From Natronohydrobacter sp. (GTDB lineage Bacteria; Pseudomonadota; Alphaproteobacteria; Rhodobacterales; Rhodobacteraceae), in NCBI GenBank assembly GCA_007117255.1, contig SKGU01000031.1, positions 1-21,633 of the forward strand: a DNA stretch of 21,633 nucleotides, in the 5' to 3' direction. The first letter of the stretch is position 1. The number at the start of each line of letters is the position of its first letter. The translations under genes and the position numbers were made by a program. Below the pieces are notes generated by a model, which did not search any database, had not been told where the DNA came from, and saw nothing but the letters and a program-made list of their open reading frames with translations. Below are positions 6,796-15,045 of the stretch, piece after piece.

Positions 6796-8145
6796 ATGTT
6801 CAACAAGATCCTGATTGCCAATCGCGGAGAAATCGCGCTGCGTGTTATCCGCGCCTGTCGTGAAATGGGGATCGGCTCGGTCGCGGTGCATTCCACCGCA
6901 GATTCCGACGCAATGCATGTGCGCATGGCCGATGAAGCGATCTGCATCGGCCCCCCCTCATCGGCGCAAAGTTATCTGCATGTGCCTGCAATCATCTCTG
7001 CCTGCGAAATCTCTGGCGCGGATGCGATCCATCCCGGCTATGGCTTTTTGTCGGAGAATGCCGGTTTCGTGCAGGTGGTCGAAGATCACGGCATCACCTT
7101 CATTGGCCCGTCTGCAGAACACATCCGCATGATGGGTGACAAGATCACGGCCAAGGACACGATGAAAGCGCTTGGCGTGCCGTGTGTGCCGGGATCAGCC
7201 GGCGGGGTTGCGCATTTCGAGACCGCGCAATCAGTGGCCGCCGAAATTGGCTATCCGGTGATCATCAAGGCGACTGCAGGCGGTGGCGGGCGCGGTATGA
7301 AGCTGGCGCGCAACGAATCCGAGTTGGAAACCGCGTTTCGCACGGCCCGTTCCGAGGCCAAGGTCGCGTTTGGCAATGACGAAGTCTATATCGAAAAGTA
7401 CCTCGGCCAGCCGCGCCATATCGAGATTCAGGTCTTTGGTGATGGCAAGGGCAATGCGGTCCATCTGGGTGAACGGGACTGCTCGCTACAGCGTCGTCAC
7501 CAAAAGGTTCTGGAAGAAGCACCCGGCCCTGCAATTGACGCGGAAACCCGCGCGCGCATCGGGCAGACCTGTGCTGACGCAGTCGCGCGGATCGGCTATC
7601 GTGGTGCGGGCACCATCGAGTTTCTGTATGAAAACGGTGAATTCTATTTCATCGAGATGAACACACGCCTGCAGGTTGAACACCCGGTGACGGAAGCGAT
7701 CTTCGGCGTCGATCTGGTGCGCGAGCAAATCCGTGTCGCCGCAGGCCAGCCGCTATCCTTCACGCAAGACGATCTGGTGTTGAATGGCCATGCCATCGAA
7801 GTGCGCATCAATGCCGAAAAGCTGCCGAATTTCACCCCTTGTCCGGGCCGGGTCGAGACTTACCACGCGCCGGGGGGATTGGGTGTGCGTATGGATAGCG
7901 CGCTTTATTCCGGCTATTCGATCCCGCCCTATTACGACAGTCTGATCGCCAAACTGATCGTGCATGGTCGTGATCGCCCTGAAGCGCTTGCACGGCTCAA
8001 CCGTGCCCTGGGTGAGCTGATCATTGACGGTGTGGACAGTTCCGTGCCGCTGTTTCGCGCGCTTCTGGCCGAACCGGATGTCCAGACCGGTAATTATGAC
8101 ATTCACTGGCTGGAATCCTTCCTTGCCAAAGCCCTGAACGACTGA
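6796..8145 (+). CDS. accC: Acetyl-CoA carboxylase biotin carboxylase subunit
   Basis: AccC carboxylates the biotin on AccB using ATP and bicarbonate. The product is 449 residues, the same length as E. coli AccC. The N-terminal pre-ATP-grasp fold begins MFNKILIANRGEIALRV. The glycine-rich ATP loop is KATAGGGGRGM, the catalytic region includes RRHQKVLEEAPGP, and the bicarbonate/biotin motif is MNTRLQVEHPVTE. I chose ATG at 6796 because it matches the family N-terminus. A GTG directly before it (6793) would add one residue and sits slightly better relative to AAGG at 6782-6785. The aat gene that commonly follows accC in relatives is absent; the operon ends at a terminator facing dacB. Confidence 0.97.
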   Translation: MFNKILIANRGEIALRVIRACREMGIGSVAVHSTADSDAMHVRMADEAICIGPPSSAQSYLHVPAIISACEISGADAIHPGYGFLSENAGFVQVVEDHGITFIGPSAEHIRMMGDKITAKDTMKALGVPCVPGSAGGVAHFETAQSVAAEIGYPVIIKATAGGGGRGMKLARNESELETAFRTARSEAKVAFGNDEVYIEKYLGQPRHIEIQVFGDGKGNAVHLGERDCSLQRRHQKVLEEAPGPAIDAETRARIGQTCADAVARIGYRGAGTIEFLYENGEFYFIEMNTRLQVEHPVTEAIFGVDLVREQIRVAAGQPLSFTQDDLVLNGHAIEVRINAEKLPNFTPCPGRVETYHAPGGLGVRMDSALYSGYSIPPYYDSLIAKLIVHGRDRPEALARLNRALGELIIDGVDSSVPLFRALLAEPDVQTGNYDIHWLESFLAKALND

Positions 8146-8190
8146 CCGCGTTACCGCTTTCAGTCTTGCAAAAATATCCTCGGGGGTGAA

Positions 8191-8205
8191 TTGGGCACAG
8201 CCCAA
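8191..8205. repeat. Perfect short hairpin TTGGGC-ACA-GCCCAA
   Basis: A perfect 6-bp stem with a 3-base loop lies 45 bp after accC and immediately before the terminator stem. It is preceded by an AAAAATATCC tract (8170-8179). It looks like part of a compound 3'-end structure. Confidence 0.5.
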
Positions 8206-8207
8206 GA

Positions 8208-8228
8208 GGGGGCAGACAGCCCCCTTTT
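8208..8228 (+). terminator. Rho-independent terminator of accBC
   Basis: The stem GGGGGC (8208-8213) pairs perfectly with GCCCCC (8219-8224) across a 5-base loop and is followed by TTTT (8225-8228). It lies 62 bp after the accC stop and just before the convergent end of dacB, so it fits termination of plus-strand transcripts. The U-tract is short. Confidence 0.7.
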
Positions 8229-8253
8229 CGCCGCTGGTCCACAGGTCATCACA

Positions 8254-9717
8254 TCAGGAATATGCCTGCGCCCAGCGCCGCAAGAGATCCTGTTGCAATC
8301 CGCGCGCTTGGCGCGCCCAGGCGGCTGTACCATCAGGCCGGTCCAGATCCTGCCCGACAACGCGTGCGCGGCGTGCCAGATCGGCTGAACAGATCGCAAA
8401 GGCCAGATCGCGCCCGCCCGGTGCGGACACATAGCCCCCAAGGGCCGAAACGAAATACAAGGTGCCGGTCTTGGCGCGCACATCCAGCCCCGGATTGGCA
8501 ATGATATTGCCGTTGCTGTCGCGGAAGGGATGTTCGCGCAGGATCGCGCGCAAGGTGCCGTCGCTGGCCGCAGCGCGGAACATATTGGCCAGATCACCCA
8601 CTGACACCCGCGAATTAGCCCCCAAACCCGAATGATCGACCAGCCGTGCCGTTGACATGCCATAGCGTGTGCGCGCCCAGTCTGACATCGCAGCCCCAGA
8701 GGCCGCCAGACTGGACGGCCGCCCGCTGCGCGCGGCTGTGGCGGTCATGCCCACGGCCTCGGCGCTGATATTGGTCGAAAAACGCAGCAAGTCACGTAGC
8801 ACGTCCTGCAAGGCTTGCGAGCGATGCGTCACCAGATCCTGCCCTGATGGCGCGCTGCGTGTCACTTCGGGCGCGGGCAGCGTTATGCCCTGACCCGCAG
8901 CCAGCACACGAAACACATCGCCCGCGTATAGTTCAGGGTGGCGCACAGGTAGCCAGCGCGAGCCGGTATTCCCCAATGCGCTACGGGCCACACTCCAATC
9001 ATCATATGTGGCGGTACGGCGGTAGCCGTAAAGCGGGGCAGCACGGTTGGCGACCTGCATCCGCGCCATATTGACCGCGGGCCGATGCCGGTTTGAGCGC
9101 CCGTCCATCGTCACAGTGTAGTCATTGCCCGCGCGCCGCCACTCGAAATGCACACGGTTGAAATTCAGGTTCAACCCGGACACGGACGGGTTATAGCCCG
9201 CCTGAACGGATTGATCATCTGCGATTTCTTCCGTGAAGGGCAAAGCCCCCCCCCAGACCAGGAACCGCCCCGTGACCTGCCGCACACCTGCACGTGCCAG
9301 ATCCACAGCCATCCCGGCCAGCATATCGGTTTCCAGCGTCGGGTCGCCGCCGCCCGCCAACACCAGATCCCCGCGCAGCACCCCATCGCTCACAGGCCCG
9401 GTCGCAACAAGCCGCGTGCGGAACTGATAGCCCGCGCCCAATGCCTCTAGCGCATAAAGTGCAGTGATCGCCTTCGCCACGCTGGCTGGCGGCAGCGGCG
9501 TATTGGCACCCTGACCTTCGAGCAGGTTGCCAGAGCGCATATCCAGTACAGCAAAAGACAGATCACCGCCCAGCCCAGCACGCGACACGATCCCTTCAAC
9601 GGGCTGCGCAGGTTTAAGCTGTGGACGTAAAGAGCGTTCAGGCGCGCTGGCGCAGGCTGGCATCGCGGCAAGCGCGGAACCACACAGGAGCAGATTGAGA
9701 ACCCTGCGCCTATTCAT
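8254..9717 (-). CDS. dacB: D-alanyl-D-alanine carboxypeptidase/endopeptidase (PBP4 family)
   Basis: This periplasmic low-molecular-weight penicillin-binding protein trims D-Ala from peptidoglycan stem peptides and cuts cross-links. From the ATG at 9717 it has 487 residues. The N-terminus MNRRRVLNLLLCGSALA is basic then hydrophobic, somewhat Tat-like, with possible cleavage after ASA near residue 25. A lipobox is weak because the Cys is preceded by MPA. The active-site motifs of peptidase family S13 are present: SVAK (Ser79, Lys82), STN, and KTG in the C-terminal part. Alternative GTG starts at 9732 and 9750 would lengthen the leader, and no start has a strong ribosome binding site. It converges with accC. 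The 164-bp AT-rich gap before it, after nadD, suggests its own promoter. Confidence 0.92.
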   Translation of the reverse strand: MNRRRVLNLLLCGSALAAMPACASAPERSLRPQLKPAQPVEGIVSRAGLGGDLSFAVLDMRSGNLLEGQGANTPLPPASVAKAITALYALEALGAGYQFRTRLVATGPVSDGVLRGDLVLAGGGDPTLETDMLAGMAVDLARAGVRQVTGRFLVWGGALPFTEEIADDQSVQAGYNPSVSGLNLNFNRVHFEWRRAGNDYTVTMDGRSNRHRPAVNMARMQVANRAAPLYGYRRTATYDDWSVARSALGNTGSRWLPVRHPELYAGDVFRVLAAGQGITLPAPEVTRSAPSGQDLVTHRSQALQDVLRDLLRFSTNISAEAVGMTATAARSGRPSSLAASGAAMSDWARTRYGMSTARLVDHSGLGANSRVSVGDLANMFRAAASDGTLRAILREHPFRDSNGNIIANPGLDVRAKTGTLYFVSALGGYVSAPGGRDLAFAICSADLARRARVVGQDLDRPDGTAAWARQARGLQQDLLRRWAQAYS

Positions 9718-9881
9718 GAAAGTCTTGCTCACCCTGTCAGCCTTCGCCACTCACCGATGCAACCACCAAACTGAACCCGCAATGTGCAATCCGGGTCGAG
9801 AACATTAACGCTATTTTCCATTAAGCTTGCAAGTTTTTCACAGCGAATCCGCAATGAAAACACTGTGTTTCGAATTATGCA

Positions 9882-10514
9882 TCAGTGCTCTTGCACATCT
9901 GACGGCACCCAGCACGACTGCGCGCGCAACCGAGTGGACGAAATATCGCGCATGGGCAGCATAAGAAAGCACCACGCCGGGGCCGTCCGTCCAGCAAGCG
10001 TTGCGGCAGCACGCTCTGGCAATCGCGCCTCCGCCAGACTGCGCGCGGCAACGGAATGAAGCGCGCCGCGTTGCTGACCCGGACGCGCGACCACCGCCAT
10101 GGGGAATGTTGTGGCGATCTTGCGCCAGCTTTCCCAGCGGTGAAAGCCGGCCAGATTGTCAGCACCCATGATCCAGACGAAATCGCGCTGCGGGTAAAGA
10201 TGGGCAATCATGGACAGCGTATCGGCGCTGTAAGTCGTGCCGAGCCGCGCTTCAAGCGGGGTCACTTGCACGCGCGGGTGCTGCATCAGCGCGTGCGCAC
10301 GCCTCAGGCGGACGTCCAGCGGTGCGGGGCCATGGGCTTTCAGCGGATTGCCGGGGGTGACAAGCCACCAGATCTGATCGAGGCGCAGGCGGCGCAGCGC
10401 GTGTCGTGTGACATGCACATGCCCATCATGTGCCGGATCGAATGACCCGCCGAACAGGCCGATCCGTGCGCCTTTCGGTGCAGATGGCAGGGCATGACGC
10501 GGCAGAACTGGCAC
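9882..10514 (-). CDS. nadD: Nicotinate-nucleotide adenylyltransferase
   Basis: NadD adenylates nicotinate mononucleotide to deamido-NAD in NAD synthesis. The nucleotidyltransferase signature GGSFDPAHDGH is at 22-32, with the second motif ISSTRLR near the C-terminus. I place the start at GTG 10514, giving 210 residues, the usual length, with AAAAGG about 10 bp upstream. The open frame extends to 10646, but that extension runs through the tRNA-His gene and begins on its anticodon, so it is not coding. dacB follows on the same strand after 164 bp. The residues after the signature (ITG-type helix and WWLVTPGNPLK) match the family well. Confidence 0.93.
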   Translation of the reverse strand: MPVLPRHALPSAPKGARIGLFGGSFDPAHDGHVHVTRHALRRLRLDQIWWLVTPGNPLKAHGPAPLDVRLRRAHALMQHPRVQVTPLEARLGTTYSADTLSMIAHLYPQRDFVWIMGADNLAGFHRWESWRKIATTFPMAVVARPGQQRGALHSVAARSLAEARLPERAAATLAGRTAPAWCFLMLPMRDISSTRLRAQSCWVPSDVQEH

Positions 10515-10603
10515 GGCGGGCTGACCTTTTCGTGAACCCTTCAGACAAGGGCAGCAGTTACGCCTGAGGCACGGATTTGGCAAGGTCTGGCGGGCGCGGG
10601 AGA

Positions 10604-10680
10604 TGGTACCGCCTCCCCGGCTTGAACGGGGGACCTCTGGATCCACAATCCAGCGCTCTAACCAACTGAGCTAAGGCGGC
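10604..10680 (-). tRNA. tRNA-His (anticodon GTG)
   Basis: A full cloverleaf is readable on the minus strand: acceptor GCCGCCT paired with AGGCGGT (closing pair G1-U72), D-arm GCTC...GAGC, anticodon stem CTGGA/TCCAG with loop TTGTGGA (anticodon at 10644-10646), T-arm CCCCG-TTCAAGC-CGGGG, discriminator A73 and an encoded CCA (10604-10606). The base before position 1 is T, so no G-1 is encoded. A73 without G-1 is the known alphaproteobacterial form of tRNA-His. Confidence 0.97.
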
Positions 10681-10690
10681 ACTGCGGGCG

Positions 10691-10718
10691 ATTTAACGCC
10701 CTGTTCCGGCGAATGCAA
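10691..10718 (-). promoter_or_regulatory. Candidate tRNA-His promoter
   Basis: On the minus strand TTGCAT (10713-10718), a 16-bp spacer and TTAAAT (10691-10696) lie just upstream of the tRNA 5' end at 10680. The -10 sits in the loop of a small inverted repeat, GGGCG-ATTTAA-CGCCC (10686-10701). Confidence 0.45.
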
Positions 10719-10796
10719 GAGGGCGTATGCTTGAATGTCGCAGCCTTTGACCGTAACGCAGGGGCTTGGACGTGACAAACACAACGGAGCGGTGAA

Positions 10797-11006
10797 ATGG
10801 GGATCAATTCTGAAAGCGATATGTCGGCCAATCTTCAGATTGGCCCCACCACATTGGGCATGGTGCGCATTTATGTCGCCGGTGAGGGCGTCGATCTGCC
10901 GCTGGATTTCGACCCGGACGAAGCCGATGAAATCGCCGAGGAACTGCGCGCAGCCGCGCAGTCAGCACGCAAGATGGCGCAATCTGGCAAAGACAAGCCC
11001 CGATGA
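10797..11006 (+). CDS. Small conserved protein, DUF6324-like
   Basis: This 69-residue acidic soluble protein has no signal or membrane segment. It begins MGINSESDMSANLQIGPT, contains a beta-rich core (MVRIYVAGEGVDLPLDF), then an acidic helix (DPDEADEIAEELRAAAQSA) and a basic tail. I recall near-identical small proteins across Rhodobacterales, listed as DUF6324; the function is unknown. The ATG at 10797 has GGAG at 10786-10789 with 7 bp spacing, which supports real translation. It is the only plus-strand gene between accC and the right end. It lies divergent from tRNA-His and converges with the lipoprotein gene. Confidence 0.82.
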   Translation: MGINSESDMSANLQIGPTTLGMVRIYVAGEGVDLPLDFDPDEADEIAEELRAAAQSARKMAQSGKDKPR

Positions 11007-11022
11007 AGGGGCCGCGCGCGGA

Positions 11023-11409
11023 TCAGATCAACATGATCCGCGCCATACGGGTTTCCGCAACATAATTGCAGCGCACTTCGATTTCCGCACCAGAGCGCCG
11101 CACGCGAAGCATCACATCGCGCGCCGCTTCGCCGCTATTTCCGCTCACAGAACGCGAGCCTACAACGCCAACCACATCCAGCCCGCGTTCGCGTCCTGCT
11201 GCCATGCAGGCCTGTTCTGCACCAGAAGCGCCTGGGTCGCCGCTGCCCGGTAGCGGGGCCTGTGATTCGCTAGCCACCGGCGGTGGCGCCGCTGGTGTGG
11301 CACGCGGGGCCATTCCCATCGGCGCCATGCTACAGCCCGCAATCAGAAGAACCGACGCGAGTGCCAAACCGATGCGCGCTTGCGCGATTCCCGTCAGATT
11401 GAAGTGCAT
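11023..11409 (-). CDS. Small lipoprotein of unknown function
   Basis: The 128-residue product has a lipoprotein signal: a hydrophobic leader (ARIGLALASVLLIAGC) with lipobox IAGC and Cys26. A Pro/Ala-rich spacer (about 28-62) follows, then a compact domain with two cysteines (EQACMAAG and VRCNYV) that could form a disulfide, ending in RMARIMLI. This pattern is common among unnamed Rhodobacterales lipoproteins, and I cannot assign a role. The start at 11409 is chosen because of the signal peptide and an AAAAGGAG about 11 bp upstream. The open frame continues to 11661 inside recN, which is not credible. It lies 52 bp after recN on the same strand and may be co-transcribed. Confidence 0.8.
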   Translation of the reverse strand: MHFNLTGIAQARIGLALASVLLIAGCSMAPMGMAPRATPAAPPPVASESQAPLPGSGDPGASGAEQACMAAGRERGLDVVGVVGSRSVSGNSGEAARDVMLRVRRSGAEIEVRCNYVAETRMARIMLI

Positions 11410-11461
11410 AGCGAAGTATTCTCCTTTTCGACACGTCCCTGCCGGGGCGCTATCTGCGTGC

Positions 11462-13141
11462 TTAGGCCCGCACATGCCCCGCTGCTTCTGGCCGAGACGC
11501 CAGCAAATCACGAGCCGCCGCACGGGCGGCATCAGATATCGTATCACCCGACAGCATTCTTGCAATCTCTTCAATGCGCTGATCGGCGGAAAGCGGCACA
11601 ACACGCGATAGTGTGATATCATCCACCACGTCTTTTTCGACCCGCCAATGGTGCTGGCCAAGGGCAGCGACTTGCGGAGAATGGGTCACGACCAGAACCT
11701 GCGCACCCTCTGCCAGCGCATGCAACCTGCGTCCCACTGCATCGGCCGTGGCTCCGCCCACACCGCGGTCGATTTCGTCAAAAATCATCGTGACGCCCGA
11801 CATGCCGCGCGCTAAGCAGACTTTCAGCGCCAGCAGGAAGCGGGACAATTCCCCGCCAGAGGCGATCCGCGACAACGCGCCAGACGGTGCGCCGGGATTG
11901 GTGGCCACCTCAAAACTGACGGAATCGCGCCCCTCCGGGCCGGGCTCGCCATCTGCAATGATCGTGCGAAAAACCGCGCGCTCCATTTTCAGCGGGGCCA
12001 GTTCCTGCGCCATCTCGGCATCCAGACGCGCACCGGCTGCCTGCCGCGTGGCATTCAGGCGCGCAGCGAGATCATCATATGCGGTCCGCGCCTCTGCTTC
12101 GGCACGCGCAAGCGCATCGAGACTGCGCGCGCCATTGTCCAGCCGATCCAGCCGCGCGCGGAAATCCTGCGCCAATTCTGCCAGATCATCGGGTTGGCAG
12201 CCATGTTTCCGAGCAAGGCCGCGTAGCGCAAAAAGACGATCCTCAACCTGTTCCAGTTCGCCCGGTGCCACGTTCAGGGTCTCGATGGCCGATTCGACAC
12301 CCTGCTGCGCTTCGCCCAGCGCATCGAGCGCACGCGACAACGCTTCGAGTGGGGAGTCCAGTGCACCCTCGAAGCCGTCTGCGGCCCCTTCCAGCCAACG
12401 CGCCGCATCCGCCAGCAGACGTTCCGCGCCATCTTCGGACAGCGCAGCATGCGCACGGGCGACATCTGCGCGCAATCGCTCTGCCGCCTGCATCCGGCGG
12501 CGACGCGCATCCAGTGCATCTGCTTCGCCCGGCTCTGGCGCCAGATCGTCCAGTTCGTGCACGGCATGACGCAGAAATTCTTCTTCGGCCTGCATTTCCT
12601 GCAAACGGGTCGCTTCCTCCAGATGCGCCTTGCGCGCCTGCCGCAATGCGCGCCACGCTGCGCGGCCCGCGTCCAGAAGCTGCGGATCCACGCCATAAGC
12701 ATCCAGCAACAGCCTGTGCCCGCGCGGGTTCAGCAAACCGCGATCATCCTGCTGGCCATGCAATTCAACCAGCGTATCCGACAGGGCACGCAGCAACTCG
12801 CCAGAGGCCCGGCGATCATTGATCCATGCAGTCTTGCGCCCATCCCGGCTGTTCACACGTCGCAAGAGCACCGTGTCAGTTTCGGAAAAGCCCGCCTCTG
12901 CAAGAACAGCCTGTGCCGGGTGATCCTTACCAAGGGCAAATTCTGCCACAACTTCGCCCTGATCGGCCCCTTGCCGCACCAGATCAGCGCGCCCGCGCCA
13001 GCCCAGAACAAAGCCAAGCGCGTCGAGCAAAATCGACTTGCCCGCGCCCGTTTCCCCGGTCAGCACATTAAGACCAGGCTGGAAGCGCAGCTCCAGCCTG
13101 TCGATGATCAACACATCGCGAATATCGAGTGACAAGAGCAT
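11462..13141 (-). CDS. recN: DNA repair protein RecN
   Basis: RecN is an SMC-like ATPase that acts at DNA double-strand breaks in recombinational repair. The 559-residue product has Walker A near the N-terminus (GETGAGKSILLDAL), a central region rich in Ala, Arg and Glu that fits antiparallel coiled coils, the ABC signature SGGELSRF, and Walker B VTMIFDEIDRG with the D-loop region following (VGGATADAVG). Length is normal. It starts 33 bp after bamD ends, and the order lpxC-bamD-recN is conserved in Rhodobacterales. No SOS operator is evident in the short gap, so expression is probably from the upstream genes. Confidence 0.97.
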   Translation of the reverse strand: MLLSLDIRDVLIIDRLELRFQPGLNVLTGETGAGKSILLDALGFVLGWRGRADLVRQGADQGEVVAEFALGKDHPAQAVLAEAGFSETDTVLLRRVNSRDGRKTAWINDRRASGELLRALSDTLVELHGQQDDRGLLNPRGHRLLLDAYGVDPQLLDAGRAAWRALRQARKAHLEEATRLQEMQAEEEFLRHAVHELDDLAPEPGEADALDARRRRMQAAERLRADVARAHAALSEDGAERLLADAARWLEGAADGFEGALDSPLEALSRALDALGEAQQGVESAIETLNVAPGELEQVEDRLFALRGLARKHGCQPDDLAELAQDFRARLDRLDNGARSLDALARAEAEARTAYDDLAARLNATRQAAGARLDAEMAQELAPLKMERAVFRTIIADGEPGPEGRDSVSFEVATNPGAPSGALSRIASGGELSRFLLALKVCLARGMSGVTMIFDEIDRGVGGATADAVGRRLHALAEGAQVLVVTHSPQVAALGQHHWRVEKDVVDDITLSRVVPLSADQRIEEIARMLSGDTISDAARAAARDLLASRPEAAGHVRA

Positions 13142-13174
13142 TGATACGCTCAGCCCCTTGCCCGGAAACTGGCT

Positions 13175-14017
13175 TTAGATCCAATCACCACGCACGGCCT
13201 GACGATAGATCATGCGTAACCAGCTTTCGCCACGCGCTTCAGGCTGCAAGCCCTGTCCACTCAGCAGCGAAAAGGTGTCCTGATAGAAGGGATTCGCCTC
13301 GAAGTTATATCCAAGGATTGCAGCCGCTGTCTGCGCTTCATCACGAAGACCCAGTGACATGTAGGATTCGACCAGGCGGTGCAGCGCTTCGGGCGTGTGG
13401 GTCGAGGTCTGGAAGTCCTCGACAACAACGCGGAACCGATTGATCGCGGCGTTGAAGTTCCCGCGCCTCAGGTAGTAGCGCCCGATCTCCATTTCCTTGG
13501 CGGCCAGATGGTCAAAGGCCAGTTCGAACTTCAGGATCGCTGAGCGCGCATAATCGCTGTCGGGATAGTCTTCGATCAGGCGGCGCAGATGCTGGAGAGC
13601 CTGAAAAGTCAGGCCCTGATCGCGTCCGACTTCATCGACCTGATCATAGAAGGACAATGCCAGAAGATAGGCTGCGTAGGGTGCATCCTCATCATTGGGG
13701 TAAGTGTCCAGAAAGCGCTGCGCAGCAGCGCGACTGTCTTCATATTCGCGCGCCTTGTGATGCGCATAGGCCTGCATGATCAACGCGCGACGCGACCATT
13801 GCGTGTATGGATAAAGCCGCTCGATTTCCTGAAAATACCGCAATGACGTCGTGCTGCGACGCGAGGTTTCCAGCTCATATTCGCCGCGCTGAAAAATCTC
13901 TTCCGCCGAGAAGCTGGCCAGCGACTCATCTGGTGCGCTGTTGCGGTTGCAGGCTGAAAGAGCTGCGACACAGCCCATGACAAGGCCTAAACGCCTGATC
14001 CCAGCCTTTGAAATCAT
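13175..14017 (-). CDS. bamD: Outer membrane protein assembly factor BamD
   Basis: BamD is an essential lipoprotein of the BAM complex that folds beta-barrel proteins into the outer membrane. From the ATG at 14017 the product is 280 residues, with a lipoprotein signal ending LSAC (Cys23). TPR-like helical pairs follow (AEEIFQRGEYELE, ALIMQAYAHHKAREYEDSRAAAQ, RYYLRRGNFNAAINRF). The start is uncertain: ATG at 14032 or 14035 and GTG at 14062 are in frame, but they lengthen the leader without a better ribosome binding site. The gene sits between lpxC and recN on the same strand, as in relatives. Confidence 0.93.
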   Translation of the reverse strand: MISKAGIRRLGLVMGCVAALSACNRNSAPDESLASFSAEEIFQRGEYELETSRRSTTSLRYFQEIERLYPYTQWSRRALIMQAYAHHKAREYEDSRAAAQRFLDTYPNDEDAPYAAYLLALSFYDQVDEVGRDQGLTFQALQHLRRLIEDYPDSDYARSAILKFELAFDHLAAKEMEIGRYYLRRGNFNAAINRFRVVVEDFQTSTHTPEALHRLVESYMSLGLRDEAQTAAAILGYNFEANPFYQDTFSLLSGQGLQPEARGESWLRMIYRQAVRGDWI

Positions 14018-14064
14018 GTCCTGCCACCCCATCATAATAAAGTCTTGTCGATCTGTTAGCACAT

Positions 14065-14087
14065 AAAAAACGTGGGCGCAAAACGCC
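14065..14087 (-). terminator. Weak terminator-like hairpin after lpxC
   Basis: On the minus strand GGCG-TTTTG-CGCC (14075-14087) is followed, after four bases, by six T residues (14065-14070). The stem is only 4 bp, so it may attenuate rather than stop transcription into bamD. Confidence 0.3.
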
Positions 14088-14124
14088 TTTTACCATTTCG
14101 TCGAGGCGGGTGTCGCCGCCGACT

Positions 14125-15045
14125 TCAGGCTGAAAGCGACAGATCAGAGAACGAAATGCCAGATCCCGGCAGGCGTTTACGCGCTGATCCGTCAAGCGTG
14201 ATGATCTCATAGGCGTCAGAGGTCGCAAAAAGCTTCTGCAACAGTCGCCCTGTCAGCGCATGGCCCGCGCGCACGCCCTCGTAGCGCGCCAGCATCGGCA
14301 AACCTGCGACATACAGATCGCCCATAGCATCCAGCATCTTGTGGCGCACAGGCTCATCAGCGCGGCGCAATCCGCCAGGGCTGAGAATTTCGCCCTCATG
14401 GAACACCACCGCATTGTCGAGCGTCCCCCCCAGTGCCAGCCCTGCCGCTTGCATCCGCTCGACATCACGGCGCAGGCAGAACGTACGGCAATCGCTCAAT
14501 TCACGCAGAAAGGCGCCGTTGCACATGGCCAGTTTCCGGCTCTGATGACCGATGGCCGGTTCCGCGAAATCGATCTCGAAAGCCAGTTCCAGCTGCCCTG
14601 CCGGAAACAGGCTGGCCCGTGCCCCATCCTTTTCAACCGACACTGGTTTGAGGACGCGTACAGCCGTCAGCGGAGCGTCCAGTGGCTTGATTCCGGCACG
14701 CAGCAATTTGGTCACGAAGGGTGCAGCGCTACCGTCAAGGATGGGCACTTCTTCAGCATCCAGTTCAATGATGATATTGTGAACACCGCAGCCATGCAGA
14801 GCGGCCAGCAAATGCTCAATCGTCGAAACGCGCACACCATGCGCGTTCTGCAAGACTGTGCAAAGGGATGCTTCGACCCATGCAGCCGGGCTTACATGGA
14901 TATCCTGCACCGCCGCATCCATGTCCACCCGCCGGAAGACCAGTCCTGTGTCAACACCCGCAGGACGCAGCCGCAAACGTACGGGCTTACCGCTGTGTAA
15001 GCCAGTCCCGGTGATGGATACGCTGGTTGCGATTGTGTTTTGCAT
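14125..15045 (-). CDS. lpxC: UDP-3-O-acyl-N-acetylglucosamine deacetylase
   Basis: LpxC is the zinc-dependent deacetylase that commits the cell to lipid A synthesis. The 306-residue product starts MQNTIATSVSITGTGLHSGK. It carries the zinc/catalytic motif STIEHLLAALHG (Glu77, His78), the second zinc-site segment HKMLDAMGDLYVAG, and the catalytic His in RAGHALTGRLL. Length matches the family. The ATG at 15045 is the only sensible start, although the ribosome binding site is weak. In relatives ftsZ lies directly upstream; here the 3' end of hflX is there with a 150-bp gap, so lpxC probably has its own promoter in 15046-15195. Confidence 0.97.
   Translation of the reverse strand: MQNTIATSVSITGTGLHSGKPVRLRLRPAGVDTGLVFRRVDMDAAVQDIHVSPAAWVEASLCTVLQNAHGVRVSTIEHLLAALHGCGVHNIIIELDAEEVPILDGSAAPFVTKLLRAGIKPLDAPLTAVRVLKPVSVEKDGARASLFPAGQLELAFEIDFAEPAIGHQSRKLAMCNGAFLRELSDCRTFCLRRDVERMQAAGLALGGTLDNAVVFHEGEILSPGGLRRADEPVRHKMLDAMGDLYVAGLPMLARYEGVRAGHALTGRLLQKLFATSDAYEIITLDGSARKRLPGSGISFSDLSLSA

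Noticed and set aside
9803..9824. Two CATTAA copies upstream of dacB as a possible CtrA site
   Set aside because: The spacing between the TTAA cores is 12 bp, not the 7 bp of CtrA boxes.
10997..11012. GCCCC-GATGAA-GGGGC hairpin at the end of the DUF6324-like gene
   Set aside because: The stem is short, includes the stop codon in its loop and has no following T-run, so I do not call a terminator.
12079..12822. Long plus-strand frames opposite recN
   Set aside because: His-, Arg- and Pro-rich shadow frames without domains; RecN motifs are clear on the minus strand.
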